In this document: in pieces, positions 52,852 through 59,671 of the stretch | Layout of the letters: each line of letters begins with the position of its first letter | How positions within the stretch are numbered: the first letter of the stretch is position 1 | From: Candidatus Bipolaricaulota bacterium | GTDB taxonomy: Bacteria; Bipolaricaulota; Bipolaricaulia; UBA7950; UBA9294 | Direction of reading: 5' to 3' | Assembly (NCBI GenBank): GCA_028277345.1 | Contig: JANQGM010000011.1 | Coordinates: forward strand, 64,206-128,205 | DNA: 64,000 nucleotides | Notes under the pieces: generated by a model | Databases searched by the model: none | What the model was told of the DNA's origin: nothing | The model's input: the letters and a program-made list of their open reading frames with translations, nothing else | Position numbers and translations under genes: made by a program

Positions 52852-53651
52852 TGCAACGACTCCTTTCCTCCATCAAGAGAGAGGTCGATATTGATCGAAA
52901 AGGTAAACATCACGGCAAGACCGTTGAGACTGAGCGATTCAGCGCTCCCATCGCCATCGAGATCCAAAGGGATATCAAGCGAAGTCGTCAGCGAATCAAC
53001 GGTTCCCGTGTGATAAAGAACATGCGTCCCCACGGTCAGCCACTCCACGATGGGGTAGCTGAGCGATAGCCCGGCTTCGAAGCCCAAAGCGCCGCCCGTA
53101 TAGCGGTCATCCCCCTCGGGCGGAAGCCCGGCGATGATGTCCGGATATTCCTCCGGCACCTGGAAGACGACCTTGTGGTCGAAGATGGTGTGGAAATAGC
53201 CTATCCCTCCGAACGCGCCCAAGCGGATGCCGAGATCAACGAAGGTCACATCTCCACCGAGGACAAGGCCAAGAATATGCGAACGATAGGAGATATCGAT
53301 CTGGGAGATCTCGTTTCCTTGGTAAAACCCGATCGTGTCACTCGACGCTCGCGTATATTCCACGTGCGCGCCCAAAGCGAACCAATCGGTCAATCGATAG
53401 CGTTCAGAAGCAAAGAGCGACCACCCCGTGCCCATATCGGACAAGGGAACAATGGTTCCGGAGACATCGGGGTGAACCTCAAATGTCTCATTCAGATGTT
53501 CGATCAGCGTGTTCAACGTGGTGATCGATTCGTTGAATGAATCCAATGAAGTAAACGACGGACCGACCCCGAGACCCAACTCGAGTGGTCCTGCCACCGC
53601 AGTGCCCCCTACCAGGACAATTCCTATAAGTACAGACGCTAGCCCTTTCAT
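52848..53651 (-). CDS. Predicted outer-membrane-type beta-barrel protein
   Basis: A 267-residue exported protein (signal peptide to about residue 20, TAVAG). Alternating strands such as WFALGAHVEYTRASSD, LGIRLGAFGGIGYF and ALGFEAGLSLSYPIVEW fit a small porin-like barrel, but no family is certain and it does not end in the usual aromatic residue. It is first in the operon with two PKD lipoproteins and has a long structured leader (53652-53812). Confidence 0.6.
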   Translation of the reverse strand: MKGLASVLIGIVLVGGTAVAGPLELGLGVGPSFTSLDSFNESITTLNTLIEHLNETFEVHPDVSGTIVPLSDMGTGWSLFASERYRLTDWFALGAHVEYTRASSDTIGFYQGNEISQIDISYRSHILGLVLGGDVTFVDLGIRLGAFGGIGYFHTIFDHKVVFQVPEEYPDIIAGLPPEGDDRYTGGALGFEAGLSLSYPIVEWLTVGTHVLYHTGTVDSLTTSLDIPLDLDGDGSAESLSLNGLAVMFTFSINIDLSLDGGKESLQ

Positions 53652-53812
53652 CGCTTCCCCCTCTAAGGTCCGATGAGCCGGGCCAGACGTGCCTCTCGCA
53701 GCTATCGAGAGACGCGTCCACCACCCGGTACCCAGACGATAGGCGCTGAGGGCACCGTCTCGAAGCGCATCGAGGGCGTCTTCAACCGACCTGTTTCAGG
53801 GGGATGCGGGAC
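53652..53812 (-). other. Structured 161-base leader or spacer
   Basis: No gene is seen. On the minus strand it could fold into several hairpins: CTCGA-TGCGCT-TCGAG, an AGACG...CGTCT stem enclosing GGTGC-CCTCA-GCGCC, and CTCTCG-ATAGCTG-CGAGAG. It matches no riboswitch consensus I know. It may be the leader of the barrel-PKD operon or the tail of the aldolase transcript. Confidence 0.35.
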
Positions 53813-54892
53813 TTACGTCCCAACGAGGCAAGACCGAAGTATGGACAGTGCGGCATCGATGTCTGCGGTCGTCACATCGAGGTGGGTCACCATCCGCATC
53901 TGAAGGCCGTCGCTTCCAAGTGCGTGAGCCCAAACCCCACAGGCTTTCAACTCGCGGGATAGGTCAACGGCATTGAACCCCGGGCGACCAAGCCCATCGC
54001 CGTCAACCGTGAAGTAGACAAGGTTCGTCCACGCGCCGCGCAAAGGGGGCGACGCTTGCGCGCAGGCAAGCCCCGGAATCTCGGAAATCCCGCGCGCCAG
54101 GTGGAGCGCGTTCGCATGATCGTCGGCCAGGCGATCGAGATGATGGTCAAGCGCGTACAGCCCGGCGGCCGCCAGAATGCCGACCTGCCGCATCCCGCCG
54201 CCGAGCATCTTTCGGATTCGAAGGGCGTCTCGGATAAAGTCTTTCGGCCCGCACAAGACCGAGCCCACGGGAGCCCCCAGTCCTTTGGAGAGGCAGACGG
54301 TTACTGAATCGAACATCGCCGTCAGATCGGCGGGGGAGCGACTCAAGCCAACGGCCGCGTTGAAGAGCCGTGCGCCATCCAAATGGATCACGAGCCCATT
54401 GGCTCGAGCGATATCCGCGACTTGTCGGCAGTACTCGGCCGTCAGGGCAATGCCTCCGCACCGATTGTGCGTGTTCTCCAGCACAATCATGCGTGACAGG
54501 GGGTCGTGCGGGTTCTCGGGGTCCCGCATGGCAAGGCGGACGCGCTCCAGATCGAGCGTGCCATCCTCTAGATTGGGAAGAAGGTGGGAGTGAAGGCTTC
54601 CGAGTGCCGCGCTCCCTCCAGCCTCATAGAGAAAGGTATGCGATAAATCGCCGAGAATGATCTCGTCTCCGCGCCCAGCGTGCGCCAACAGAGCCACCAA
54701 ATTCCCCATGGTCCCTGACGCGACGAAGAGTCCGGCTTCTTTGCCAAGAAGGTCGGCCATGCGCTCTTCTAATACGCGTACCGTCGGATCTTCGCCATAC
54801 ACGTCATCTCCGACCACCGCGCGTGCCATAGCCGCTCGCATGGCGTCTGTGGGGCGGGTTACAGTGTCGGATCGAAGATCGATGGTTTGCAT
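53813..54892 (-). CDS. ltaE: Low-specificity L-threonine aldolase
   Basis: A 359-residue fold-type I PLP enzyme; start at 54892 has AGGAGG 5 bases upstream. It opens IDLRSDTVTRPTDAM, has GDLSHTFLYEAGG, IHLDGARLFNAAV and the PLP lysine in VTVCLSKGLGAPVGSVLCG (about residue 197). It splits L-threonine or allo-threonine into glycine and acetaldehyde. It is last in a unit with Pcm and TrmY genes on the minus strand. Confidence 0.93.
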   Translation of the reverse strand: MQTIDLRSDTVTRPTDAMRAAMARAVVGDDVYGEDPTVRVLEERMADLLGKEAGLFVASGTMGNLVALLAHAGRGDEIILGDLSHTFLYEAGGSAALGSLHSHLLPNLEDGTLDLERVRLAMRDPENPHDPLSRMIVLENTHNRCGGIALTAEYCRQVADIARANGLVIHLDGARLFNAAVGLSRSPADLTAMFDSVTVCLSKGLGAPVGSVLCGPKDFIRDALRIRKMLGGGMRQVGILAAAGLYALDHHLDRLADDHANALHLARGISEIPGLACAQASPPLRGAWTNLVYFTVDGDGLGRPGFNAVDLSRELKACGVWAHALGSDGLQMRMVTHLDVTTADIDAALSILRSCLVGT

Positions 54893-54911
54893 GGGCTCCT
54901 CCTGCTCACAG

Positions 54912-55559
54912 TTAGTGCGTCCATCCGTTGAAGCCGACCAGGGGTACAAACCGGCAGGCACACAACGTCTCAACAGTCATTTGTTGCGGATGGTACACGA
55001 TCCGTACCATTTCCTGAATAGTCCGTCGCCCGACAGAGCCGACGAAACTGCCGCCATCTCTCAGTTGCGCGAGTAACGGTGCCGGCGCCTCGGGGAGACT
55101 GCCCGTCGCCAGGATGTGGTCGAAGGGCGCGGCTTCCGGCCATCCCATCGTTCCGTCGGCGCAGCGATAGTTGATGTTTCGATAACCCAAGCCGTGCAAG
55201 AGAGCCTTCGCATCGCACTGCAGCGAGGCATCGCGCTCGATCGTCCACACTCGCGCACCAAGTTCACCGAGAATGGCGGTCTGATATCCTGACCCTGTTC
55301 CGATTTCAAGCACGCGCGCACCCTTGCTTACAGCCAGCGCCGCCGTCATGAGCGCGACGATATAGGGCTGAGAGATTGTCTGACCGTTGCCAATCGGGAG
55401 CGGAGCGTCAGCATAGGCGTTCAGCCGGTGCTCGTAGGGCACGAATTCATGTCGCGGTACAGCTCGAAATGCTTCCAGAAGACGATCATCCCGAATCCCA
55501 CGAGCGCGCAGATCGAGAGCAATCATTCTCTCCAGGTCATCTCGCCAGTGTCGTTGCAT
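54912..55559 (-). CDS. pcm: Protein-L-isoaspartate O-methyltransferase
   Basis: A 215-residue methyltransferase. It has the substrate-side YADAPLPIGNGQTISQPYIV, the SAM loop VLEIGTGSGYQTAILGEL (about residue 85) and the late motif APAPLLAQLRDGG. It methylates damaged isoaspartyl residues to start their repair. I prefer the ATG at 55559 (GAGG upstream), 5 codons into the open frame. The aldolase gene follows after 19 bases. Confidence 0.93.
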   Translation of the reverse strand: MQRHWRDDLERMIALDLRARGIRDDRLLEAFRAVPRHEFVPYEHRLNAYADAPLPIGNGQTISQPYIVALMTAALAVSKGARVLEIGTGSGYQTAILGELGARVWTIERDASLQCDAKALLHGLGYRNINYRCADGTMGWPEAAPFDHILATGSLPEAPAPLLAQLRDGGSFVGSVGRRTIQEMVRIVYHPQQMTVETLCACRFVPLVGFNGWTH

Positions 55560-55595
55560 GCTTGCCTCGCTCAACGTCGAATCAAGGCATCTCGG

Positions 55596-56414
55596 CTATT
55601 CGTCCGTCGGCTCCTCGAAATAGTCGGCGATGATCTGCTGAGCTTTGGAGGCGTCGCGGGAACGCACCATGATACGGACCTCCGCCATGCCATCGACGAC
55701 CATGGGGAAAATGCCGGGTGGCGACTGTGCCATTCGAACAACGGGAATGTCGAAATCCTCCAACAACGAAGTAATCATGAGTGCCTTGGGGTCGCCCCAG
55801 ACCTTGTGAACCAACACAAGATCGGCATCCAATTCGGCATCTTCTTCGTCCTGCTGGTCGAGAAGATAATGGGCGATCGTGATCGCTTGACTGGTGTGCA
55901 GCGCGCGCGCGCCCAGCGAAAGGCGAGGCAACTCAGCCAAGACCCTCTGATCCGTCTCTGAAAACTCCATATGATCGGAAAGGATGAATGCCGGATCCGA
56001 CGGGAAGATGAAGTCCGCCGCTGGCACGCCCTCTTCATGAAGCACGATCGGAGAAGCGCCCACACGGATGAACTCATCGACAACTTGGCTCAGATCGCAC
56101 CGCTCGATCTCGACACCCGGCGTACTTCTCGTCTTGCCCTCTTCCAGCGCGACGAGTGCATGCTTGACGATGGCCGCCGTCGATCGCTCGTCCGGATTTA
56201 GTCGTTTGACATACTGCCCACTCACTCGGATGCGAATCTGATTCTGCAGCAGAAGATGCGTTTCGACATCGCGGCGAATTCCATGCGAAAGAAACAGCGT
56301 GGCGCCCAGCGCGCGACAGAGCACATCCAAACGTCCCGCAGCACCAGGAAGATCGTTGAGCGTGAAGCTCGGGTCGATGGCCGCTTTGTGTCCCAGAATC
56401 AAGAATCGTTTCAT
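55596..56414 (-). CDS. trmY: TrmY-type tRNA pseudouridine-54 methyltransferase fused to a DUF2007-like domain
   Basis: A 272-residue protein. Residues 1 to about 195 match archaeal TrmY: FTLNDLPGAAGRLDVLCRAL, LFLSHGIRRDVETHL, LNPDERSTAAIVKHALVALE and FILSDHMEFSETDQ, then LSLGARALHTSQAITIAHYL, the SPOUT knot. TrmY N1-methylates pseudouridine 54 of tRNA. Residues about 203-265 (LVHKVWGDPKALMITSLLED to RIMVRSRDASKAQQIIADY) resemble DUF2007. TrmY is mainly archaeal, and I know of no such fusion. There is no clear ribosome-binding site. Six tRNA genes lie 1.6 kb away. Confidence 0.82.
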   Translation of the reverse strand: MKRFLILGHKAAIDPSFTLNDLPGAAGRLDVLCRALGATLFLSHGIRRDVETHLLLQNQIRIRVSGQYVKRLNPDERSTAAIVKHALVALEEGKTRSTPGVEIERCDLSQVVDEFIRVGASPIVLHEEGVPAADFIFPSDPAFILSDHMEFSETDQRVLAELPRLSLGARALHTSQAITIAHYLLDQQDEEDAELDADLVLVHKVWGDPKALMITSLLEDFDIPVVRMAQSPPGIFPMVVDGMAEVRIMVRSRDASKAQQIIADYFEEPTDE

Positions 56415-56649
56415 AGGGCGAGTCTACATCCCGCGCGATTCCCGATCAATCCACTCTACCTGAACGACTCCCTATGTCGATCCGTGCGGGGACGTATGCT
56501 GAGCGAACAGGTGATCGGTTTCCCCTTCCACGTGGTCGGGCAACGTGTCGATCTGCCCGGAAGCGAAGTAGGGTCTTAGCAAACGTCTGAACGACGTTGG
56601 ATGGACACACTATGGACTGGACGAAACGATCATCGAGGGGGAGACCATC

Positions 56650-57891
56650 GTGAATGCTCGATACCTACTCATAAGCCTTATCCTTTTGCTTAGCACCATC
56701 GCTGTTTATGGTGATGGGTTCACTGGAAGCTGGGACGCCGAGATTGGCATCTCTCCCCAATTAGCCGCTCCGTTTCATTCTTTCCAGTCCACATTGGATG
56801 TAGGTTTGAGCCTGAGTTTCGTCACCGTGTCCAGCATCTCCGATTTCTTGTTCGAAGGATGGCTTTGGCAGGAATTCGATCTGGAAGCCGATTTCACCAT
56901 TCTGCATTTCGAAGGGCAAATGCTGTTCGATCCTCAGTCGGGATCGTTCCTTTACACGCAGGGGTACTTGAGCATCGACCTGGGGTTGATCTACTTCGGC
57001 GTTCATGCTGCCGCCATCGGAGCCACGCAAAGCGAGTCCGCCAATCATGGGTGGGTCTTCACCATCGGCGGCGATATTCTGCCGGGCATGGTCAGCTTCG
57101 AAAGCAACACGTTCTTTGGCGCCGACCTATCAGGCATCACGTTTCATTCTGGATCCTCACAAACCGATTCCTCGTTGATTTCGAAGACCTTCCTGACGGA
57201 TCCAACGATCGATACGCTCCCACTGACGTTCTCAGGCCAGGAATTCCGCTTCCAAGCACTGGCCTTCGGGTGCGCAGAGATCGATGCCCTAACAACCTTC
57301 ACAAAGACGGGATTCGAGAGCCAAGAGATCGAACTGACATTCCTGAATCTGTTTGGATTGCCCATGCAGATGACATTCGATTTCATTTACACCCTCCAAA
57401 CCAAGAGCTATACGTTCACACCATCATTACAAACGGACTTCGGCTGCCTGTCCATCTACACAAATCTGCTTCGCACAGGCAACGCCATCACGGGGGTTGA
57501 GATCTATGGACTGGCGTTTGAATTCACCATTGCAGGAGCCACGCTGACCAGCATCTCCAATCTCAATACCTCGGACTACGTAATCACAACGCCAGCCTTT
57601 GGCCTCCTCGTCGAATCAGAGGCAGTGGCCATTGCCGAAGGCCACCTCTACTATCCGCAAGATTATTGGCAGATTGTCTCGCTTGATGTCGATATCCCGC
57701 CCTACGGCAGTGGATTCTCATTCGAGGTCGATACGTTCTTCAGCACCTCGACCGGCCTGTTATTCGACTGGGCGCAGAGTACGATGGGCGTCACCCTTGC
57801 CCTGGGATCGACTATTGAGGCTACCAGCGAGATCACCGTCGATACGACCGGCTTCAAGGAATGGCGGCTGAGCGCCAAGGTTTCCTGGTAG
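56650..57891 (+). CDS. Exported beta-rich protein of unknown function
   Basis: A 413-residue protein from a GTG start after GAGGGGGAG. The signal peptide ends about residue 21. The mature chain is rich in Phe, Ser, Thr and Gly with repeated alternating strands (for example FTIGGDILPGMVSFESNTFF and FGLLVESEAVAIAEGHLYY), and ends LSAKVSW with a terminal aromatic, as outer-membrane barrels do. I recognise no family. It stands alone between the TrmY gene and the tRNA array. Confidence 0.65.
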   Translation: MNARYLLISLILLLSTIAVYGDGFTGSWDAEIGISPQLAAPFHSFQSTLDVGLSLSFVTVSSISDFLFEGWLWQEFDLEADFTILHFEGQMLFDPQSGSFLYTQGYLSIDLGLIYFGVHAAAIGATQSESANHGWVFTIGGDILPGMVSFESNTFFGADLSGITFHSGSSQTDSSLISKTFLTDPTIDTLPLTFSGQEFRFQALAFGCAEIDALTTFTKTGFESQEIELTFLNLFGLPMQMTFDFIYTLQTKSYTFTPSLQTDFGCLSIYTNLLRTGNAITGVEIYGLAFEFTIAGATLTSISNLNTSDYVITTPAFGLLVESEAVAIAEGHLYYPQDYWQIVSLDVDIPPYGSGFSFEVDTFFSTSTGLLFDWAQSTMGVTLALGSTIEATSEITVDTTGFKEWRLSAKVSW

Positions 57892-57964
57892 GTGCGGGTA
57901 TCCCCCGAAAGAAGGGTTCATAGAAAACCGAAATCCAATCTCACATCGATCGGCAATAGAAAAA

Positions 57965-57984
57965 GAGACGTACATTGACGTCTC
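57965..57984 (-). terminator. Terminator of the tRNA array
   Basis: GAGACGT (57965-57971), 6-base loop, ACGTCTC (57978-57984), followed on the minus strand by TTTTTC. It lies 5 bases after the tRNA-Ala 3' end. Confidence 0.85.
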
Positions 57985-57988
57985 CATT

Positions 57989-58065
57989 TGGTGGAGGCGA
58001 GCGGATTCGAACCGCCAACCTCTGCGTTGCGAACGCAGCGCTCTCCCGATTAGAGCTACGCCCCC
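57989..58065 (-). tRNA. tRNA-Ala (CGC)
   Basis: Full cloverleaf; acceptor GGGGGCG pairs with CGCCTCC, giving the G3-U70 pair that marks alanine tRNA. The anticodon loop TTCGCAA reads CGC. The 3' CCA is encoded. Last gene of the array. Confidence 0.95.
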
Positions 58066-58082
58066 AAACAAAGAAAAAACTC

Positions 58083-58156
58083 TAGCGGCGCAGGGACTCG
58101 AACCCCGAACCTTTCGGATATGAGCCGAACGCTCTAACCAGTTGAGCTACGCCGCC
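58083..58156 (-). tRNA. tRNA-Met (CAT), elongator
   Basis: Acceptor GGCGGCG with CGCCGCT (G1-U72, as in Bacillus elongator Met), anticodon loop CTCATAT. No C1-A72 mismatch, so not initiator. CCA is not encoded. A tRNA-Ile2 reading (lysidine-modified CAT) is less likely but not excluded. Confidence 0.9.
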
Positions 58157-58164
58157 CTGATGTC

Positions 58165-58241
58165 TGGTTGCGGGGGCCGGATTCGAACCGGCAACCTCCG
58201 GGTTATGAGCCCGACGAGCTTCCTGATTGCTCCACCCCGCG
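58165..58241 (-). tRNA. tRNA-fMet (CAT), initiator
   Basis: Has the initiator marks: a C1-A72 mismatch (CGCGGGG with CCCCGCA) and three G-C pairs in the anticodon stem around CTCATAA. CCA is encoded. Confidence 0.96.
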
Positions 58242-58252
58242 TCGTCTTCTTC

Positions 58253-58337
58253 TGCCGGGAGCGGGAGTCGAACCCGCACGAGGTTAACCCTCAAAGGATT
58301 TTAAGTCCCTTGCGTCTGCCAATTCCGCCATCCCGGC
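58253..58337 (-). tRNA. tRNA-Leu (TAA)
   Basis: Class II tRNA with a long variable arm; acceptor GCCGGGA with TCCCGGC, anticodon loop CTTAAAA. CCA is not encoded (discriminator A then GA). Confidence 0.95.
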
Positions 58338-58367
58338 GTTGTTTTCGACTTCCCGGCAATACTGTTC

Positions 58368-58442
58368 TGGAGCGGGAAAGGAGATTCGAACTCCCGACCC
58401 CTGCCTTGGCAAGGCAGTGCTCTACCGCTGAGCTATTCCCGC
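58368..58442 (-). tRNA. tRNA-Gly (GCC)
   Basis: Acceptor GCGGGAA with TTCCCGC, anticodon loop TTGCCAA, discriminator T, CCA encoded. Confidence 0.96.
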
Positions 58443-58486
58443 AGAGAACGAGGCTGATTGTAGCCTCCAACCAAATCCCTTTCAAC

Positions 58487-58568
58487 TGCGAAGGGCGGGA
58501 TTCGAACCCGCACGCCCGAAGGCACTAGCTCCTAAGGCTAGCGCGTCTGCCAATTCCGCCACCCTCGC
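58487..58568 (-). tRNA. tRNA-Leu (TAG)
   Basis: Class II tRNA; acceptor GCGAGGG with CCTTCGC, anticodon loop CTTAGGA, long variable arm. CCA is not encoded. First gene of the array, about 3 bases after the predicted transcription start. Confidence 0.94.
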
Positions 58569-58577
58569 GATGGAAAA

Positions 58578-58606
58578 AGCGTATCCGGCAAGGTGCGGCG
58601 GGTCAA
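58578..58606 (-). promoter_or_regulatory. Putative promoter of the tRNA array
   Basis: On the minus strand, TTGACC (58606-58601), a 17-base spacer and TACGCT (58583-58578). Predicted start is near 58571, just before tRNA-Leu. The -35 touches the U-tract of the upstream terminator. Confidence 0.5.
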
Positions 58607-58614
58607 GAAAAAAC

Positions 58615-58639
58615 GAAGTGGAGGCATCGCCCCCACTTC
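58615..58639 (-). terminator. Strong terminator of the cysteine-rich protein gene
   Basis: An 11-bp stem (58615-58625 with 58629-58639, one G-U pair) with a 3-base loop, followed on the minus strand by GTTTTTTC. It lies 24 bases after the stop. Confidence 0.88.
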
Positions 58640-58663
58640 AGTCTGCATCAGCTAATCAGCTAT

Positions 58664-59224
58664 CTAAGGGCAGGTTGAGCAGCCCGAATTGCAGGTCGAA
58701 CATCCCCACTGGAAAAGCGGGAAACCACACGTCGTGCAATCATCGACAAAGACCAATGAGGTGCGGCACGAGCAGTTGGTGATGGTCGATACATCCTGAC
58801 ACACGCAGGACACGCAAGACGACCTGCACCAGGTGCACGCGCACGGGTCCTTGATCGAGAAACACTTCGACAGCGTTCCCACGGAGGTATCCACGACCAA
58901 CCGATATTGCCCCGCGATCACGGCCATTCCGTTGATATCCGTCTGTAGCCAACTTCCTTGCCAGATGGATGCGGAAACGGGCGCGTCGTGAATCACCGAG
59001 TAGACGACTTGCCCCGCCGTCGTCTCGATACGCCAACCTAGCACGAGCGACTCTTCACACGCGCAACATCCCCACCACCATGTTGAGGAATCCTGAACCT
59101 TGAATCGGATTTCGTCCCCCAAATCGTAGCTCGTCCCAAAGAGAGACGACGCCCATGCAGCGGGTCCAACAAGCAATGTAACAAGCAAAACAGCCCAGCC
59201 AATCCTTACCCACGTTGAACGCAC
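58664..59224 (-). CDS. Exported cysteine-rich protein
   Basis: A 186-residue protein. I choose the GTG at 59224, since GGAGGTGA lies 5 bases upstream; ATGs at 59251 and 59260 are also open. A signal peptide ends near PAAWA-S (residue 25). The mature N-terminal half is a beta-type domain with a WWWGCCACEE patch. The last 70 residues hold 15 cysteines, many in CxC or CxxC pairs, ending WGCSTCNSGCSTCP. Disulfide cross-linking or metal binding are possible. No family is recognised. It has a strong terminator, and a -10-like TATAGT lies at 59257-59252 with a weak -35. Confidence 0.65.
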   Translation of the reverse strand: MRSTWVRIGWAVLLVTLLVGPAAWASSLFGTSYDLGDEIRFKVQDSSTWWWGCCACEESLVLGWRIETTAGQVVYSVIHDAPVSASIWQGSWLQTDINGMAVIAGQYRLVVDTSVGTLSKCFSIKDPCACTWCRSSCVSCVCQDVSTITNCSCRTSLVFVDDCTTCGFPLFQWGCSTCNSGCSTCP

Positions 59225-59381
59225 AGCGCTCACCTCCAGTACCAAGTACATACTATACACACGACTGAGGGATTGGTGTCATGCACATTACATCCGACCC
59301 GATAGCGCAGGTGCACGGAGCCGATCATCGTTTGCATCAGCGTGCAAATTCTCGATACCCTTGCAGCAGGAGGTGTTGCGC

Positions 59382-59555
59382 ATGACGCGTAAGGAATTGA
59401 CAGATAAGCTCTCTATTTACATTCCACAAGGAAAGATCGAGAGTCAACCGGTTGAGCGCTTGATGGATTTGGGAAAGCAGAAGGATCGCTCGGTCAACTA
59501 TCTTGTTGTCGAGGCCATTCTGGAATACCTGGATAACGAAGAAGCTCGCAACTAA
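59382..59555 (+). CDS. Small ribbon-helix-helix-like protein
   Basis: A 57-residue protein; ATG at 59382 follows AGGAGGTG by 6 bases. The sequence DRSVNYLVVEAILEYLDNE matches the helix-helix part of CopG/Arc-type DNA-binding proteins (RSvnylv-EA--eYL), preceded by a short strand LSIYIPQ. Such proteins act as small repressors or antitoxins. No toxin gene is adjacent. It may regulate itself or the P-type ATPase gene 116 bases downstream. Confidence 0.65.
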   Translation: MTRKELTDKLSIYIPQGKIESQPVERLMDLGKQKDRSVNYLVVEAILEYLDNEEARN

Positions 59556-59671
59556 CTCAGCGGCCACGCGTAGGAGATTCCTTGGCCTAGCGAAAACGTA
59601 GGCCGATCCCCTGCACGTGGCCTTTGTCTCTGTATCTTCACTCATTCCCTTCGTTCGAAAGGACCGCAAGA

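Noticed and set aside
53652-53812. c-di-GMP, cobalamin or fluoride riboswitch
   Set aside because: GGTACCGGGTGG looked suggestive, but the rest of each consensus is absent.
58083-58156. Reading the second CAT tRNA as another initiator
   Set aside because: It has a G1-U72 pair and lacks both the C1-A72 mismatch and the three G-C pairs of an initiator.
58142-58528. Open frames across the tRNA array on both strands
   Set aside because: They cover six complete tRNA genes; the apparent coding is a by-product of tRNA sequence.
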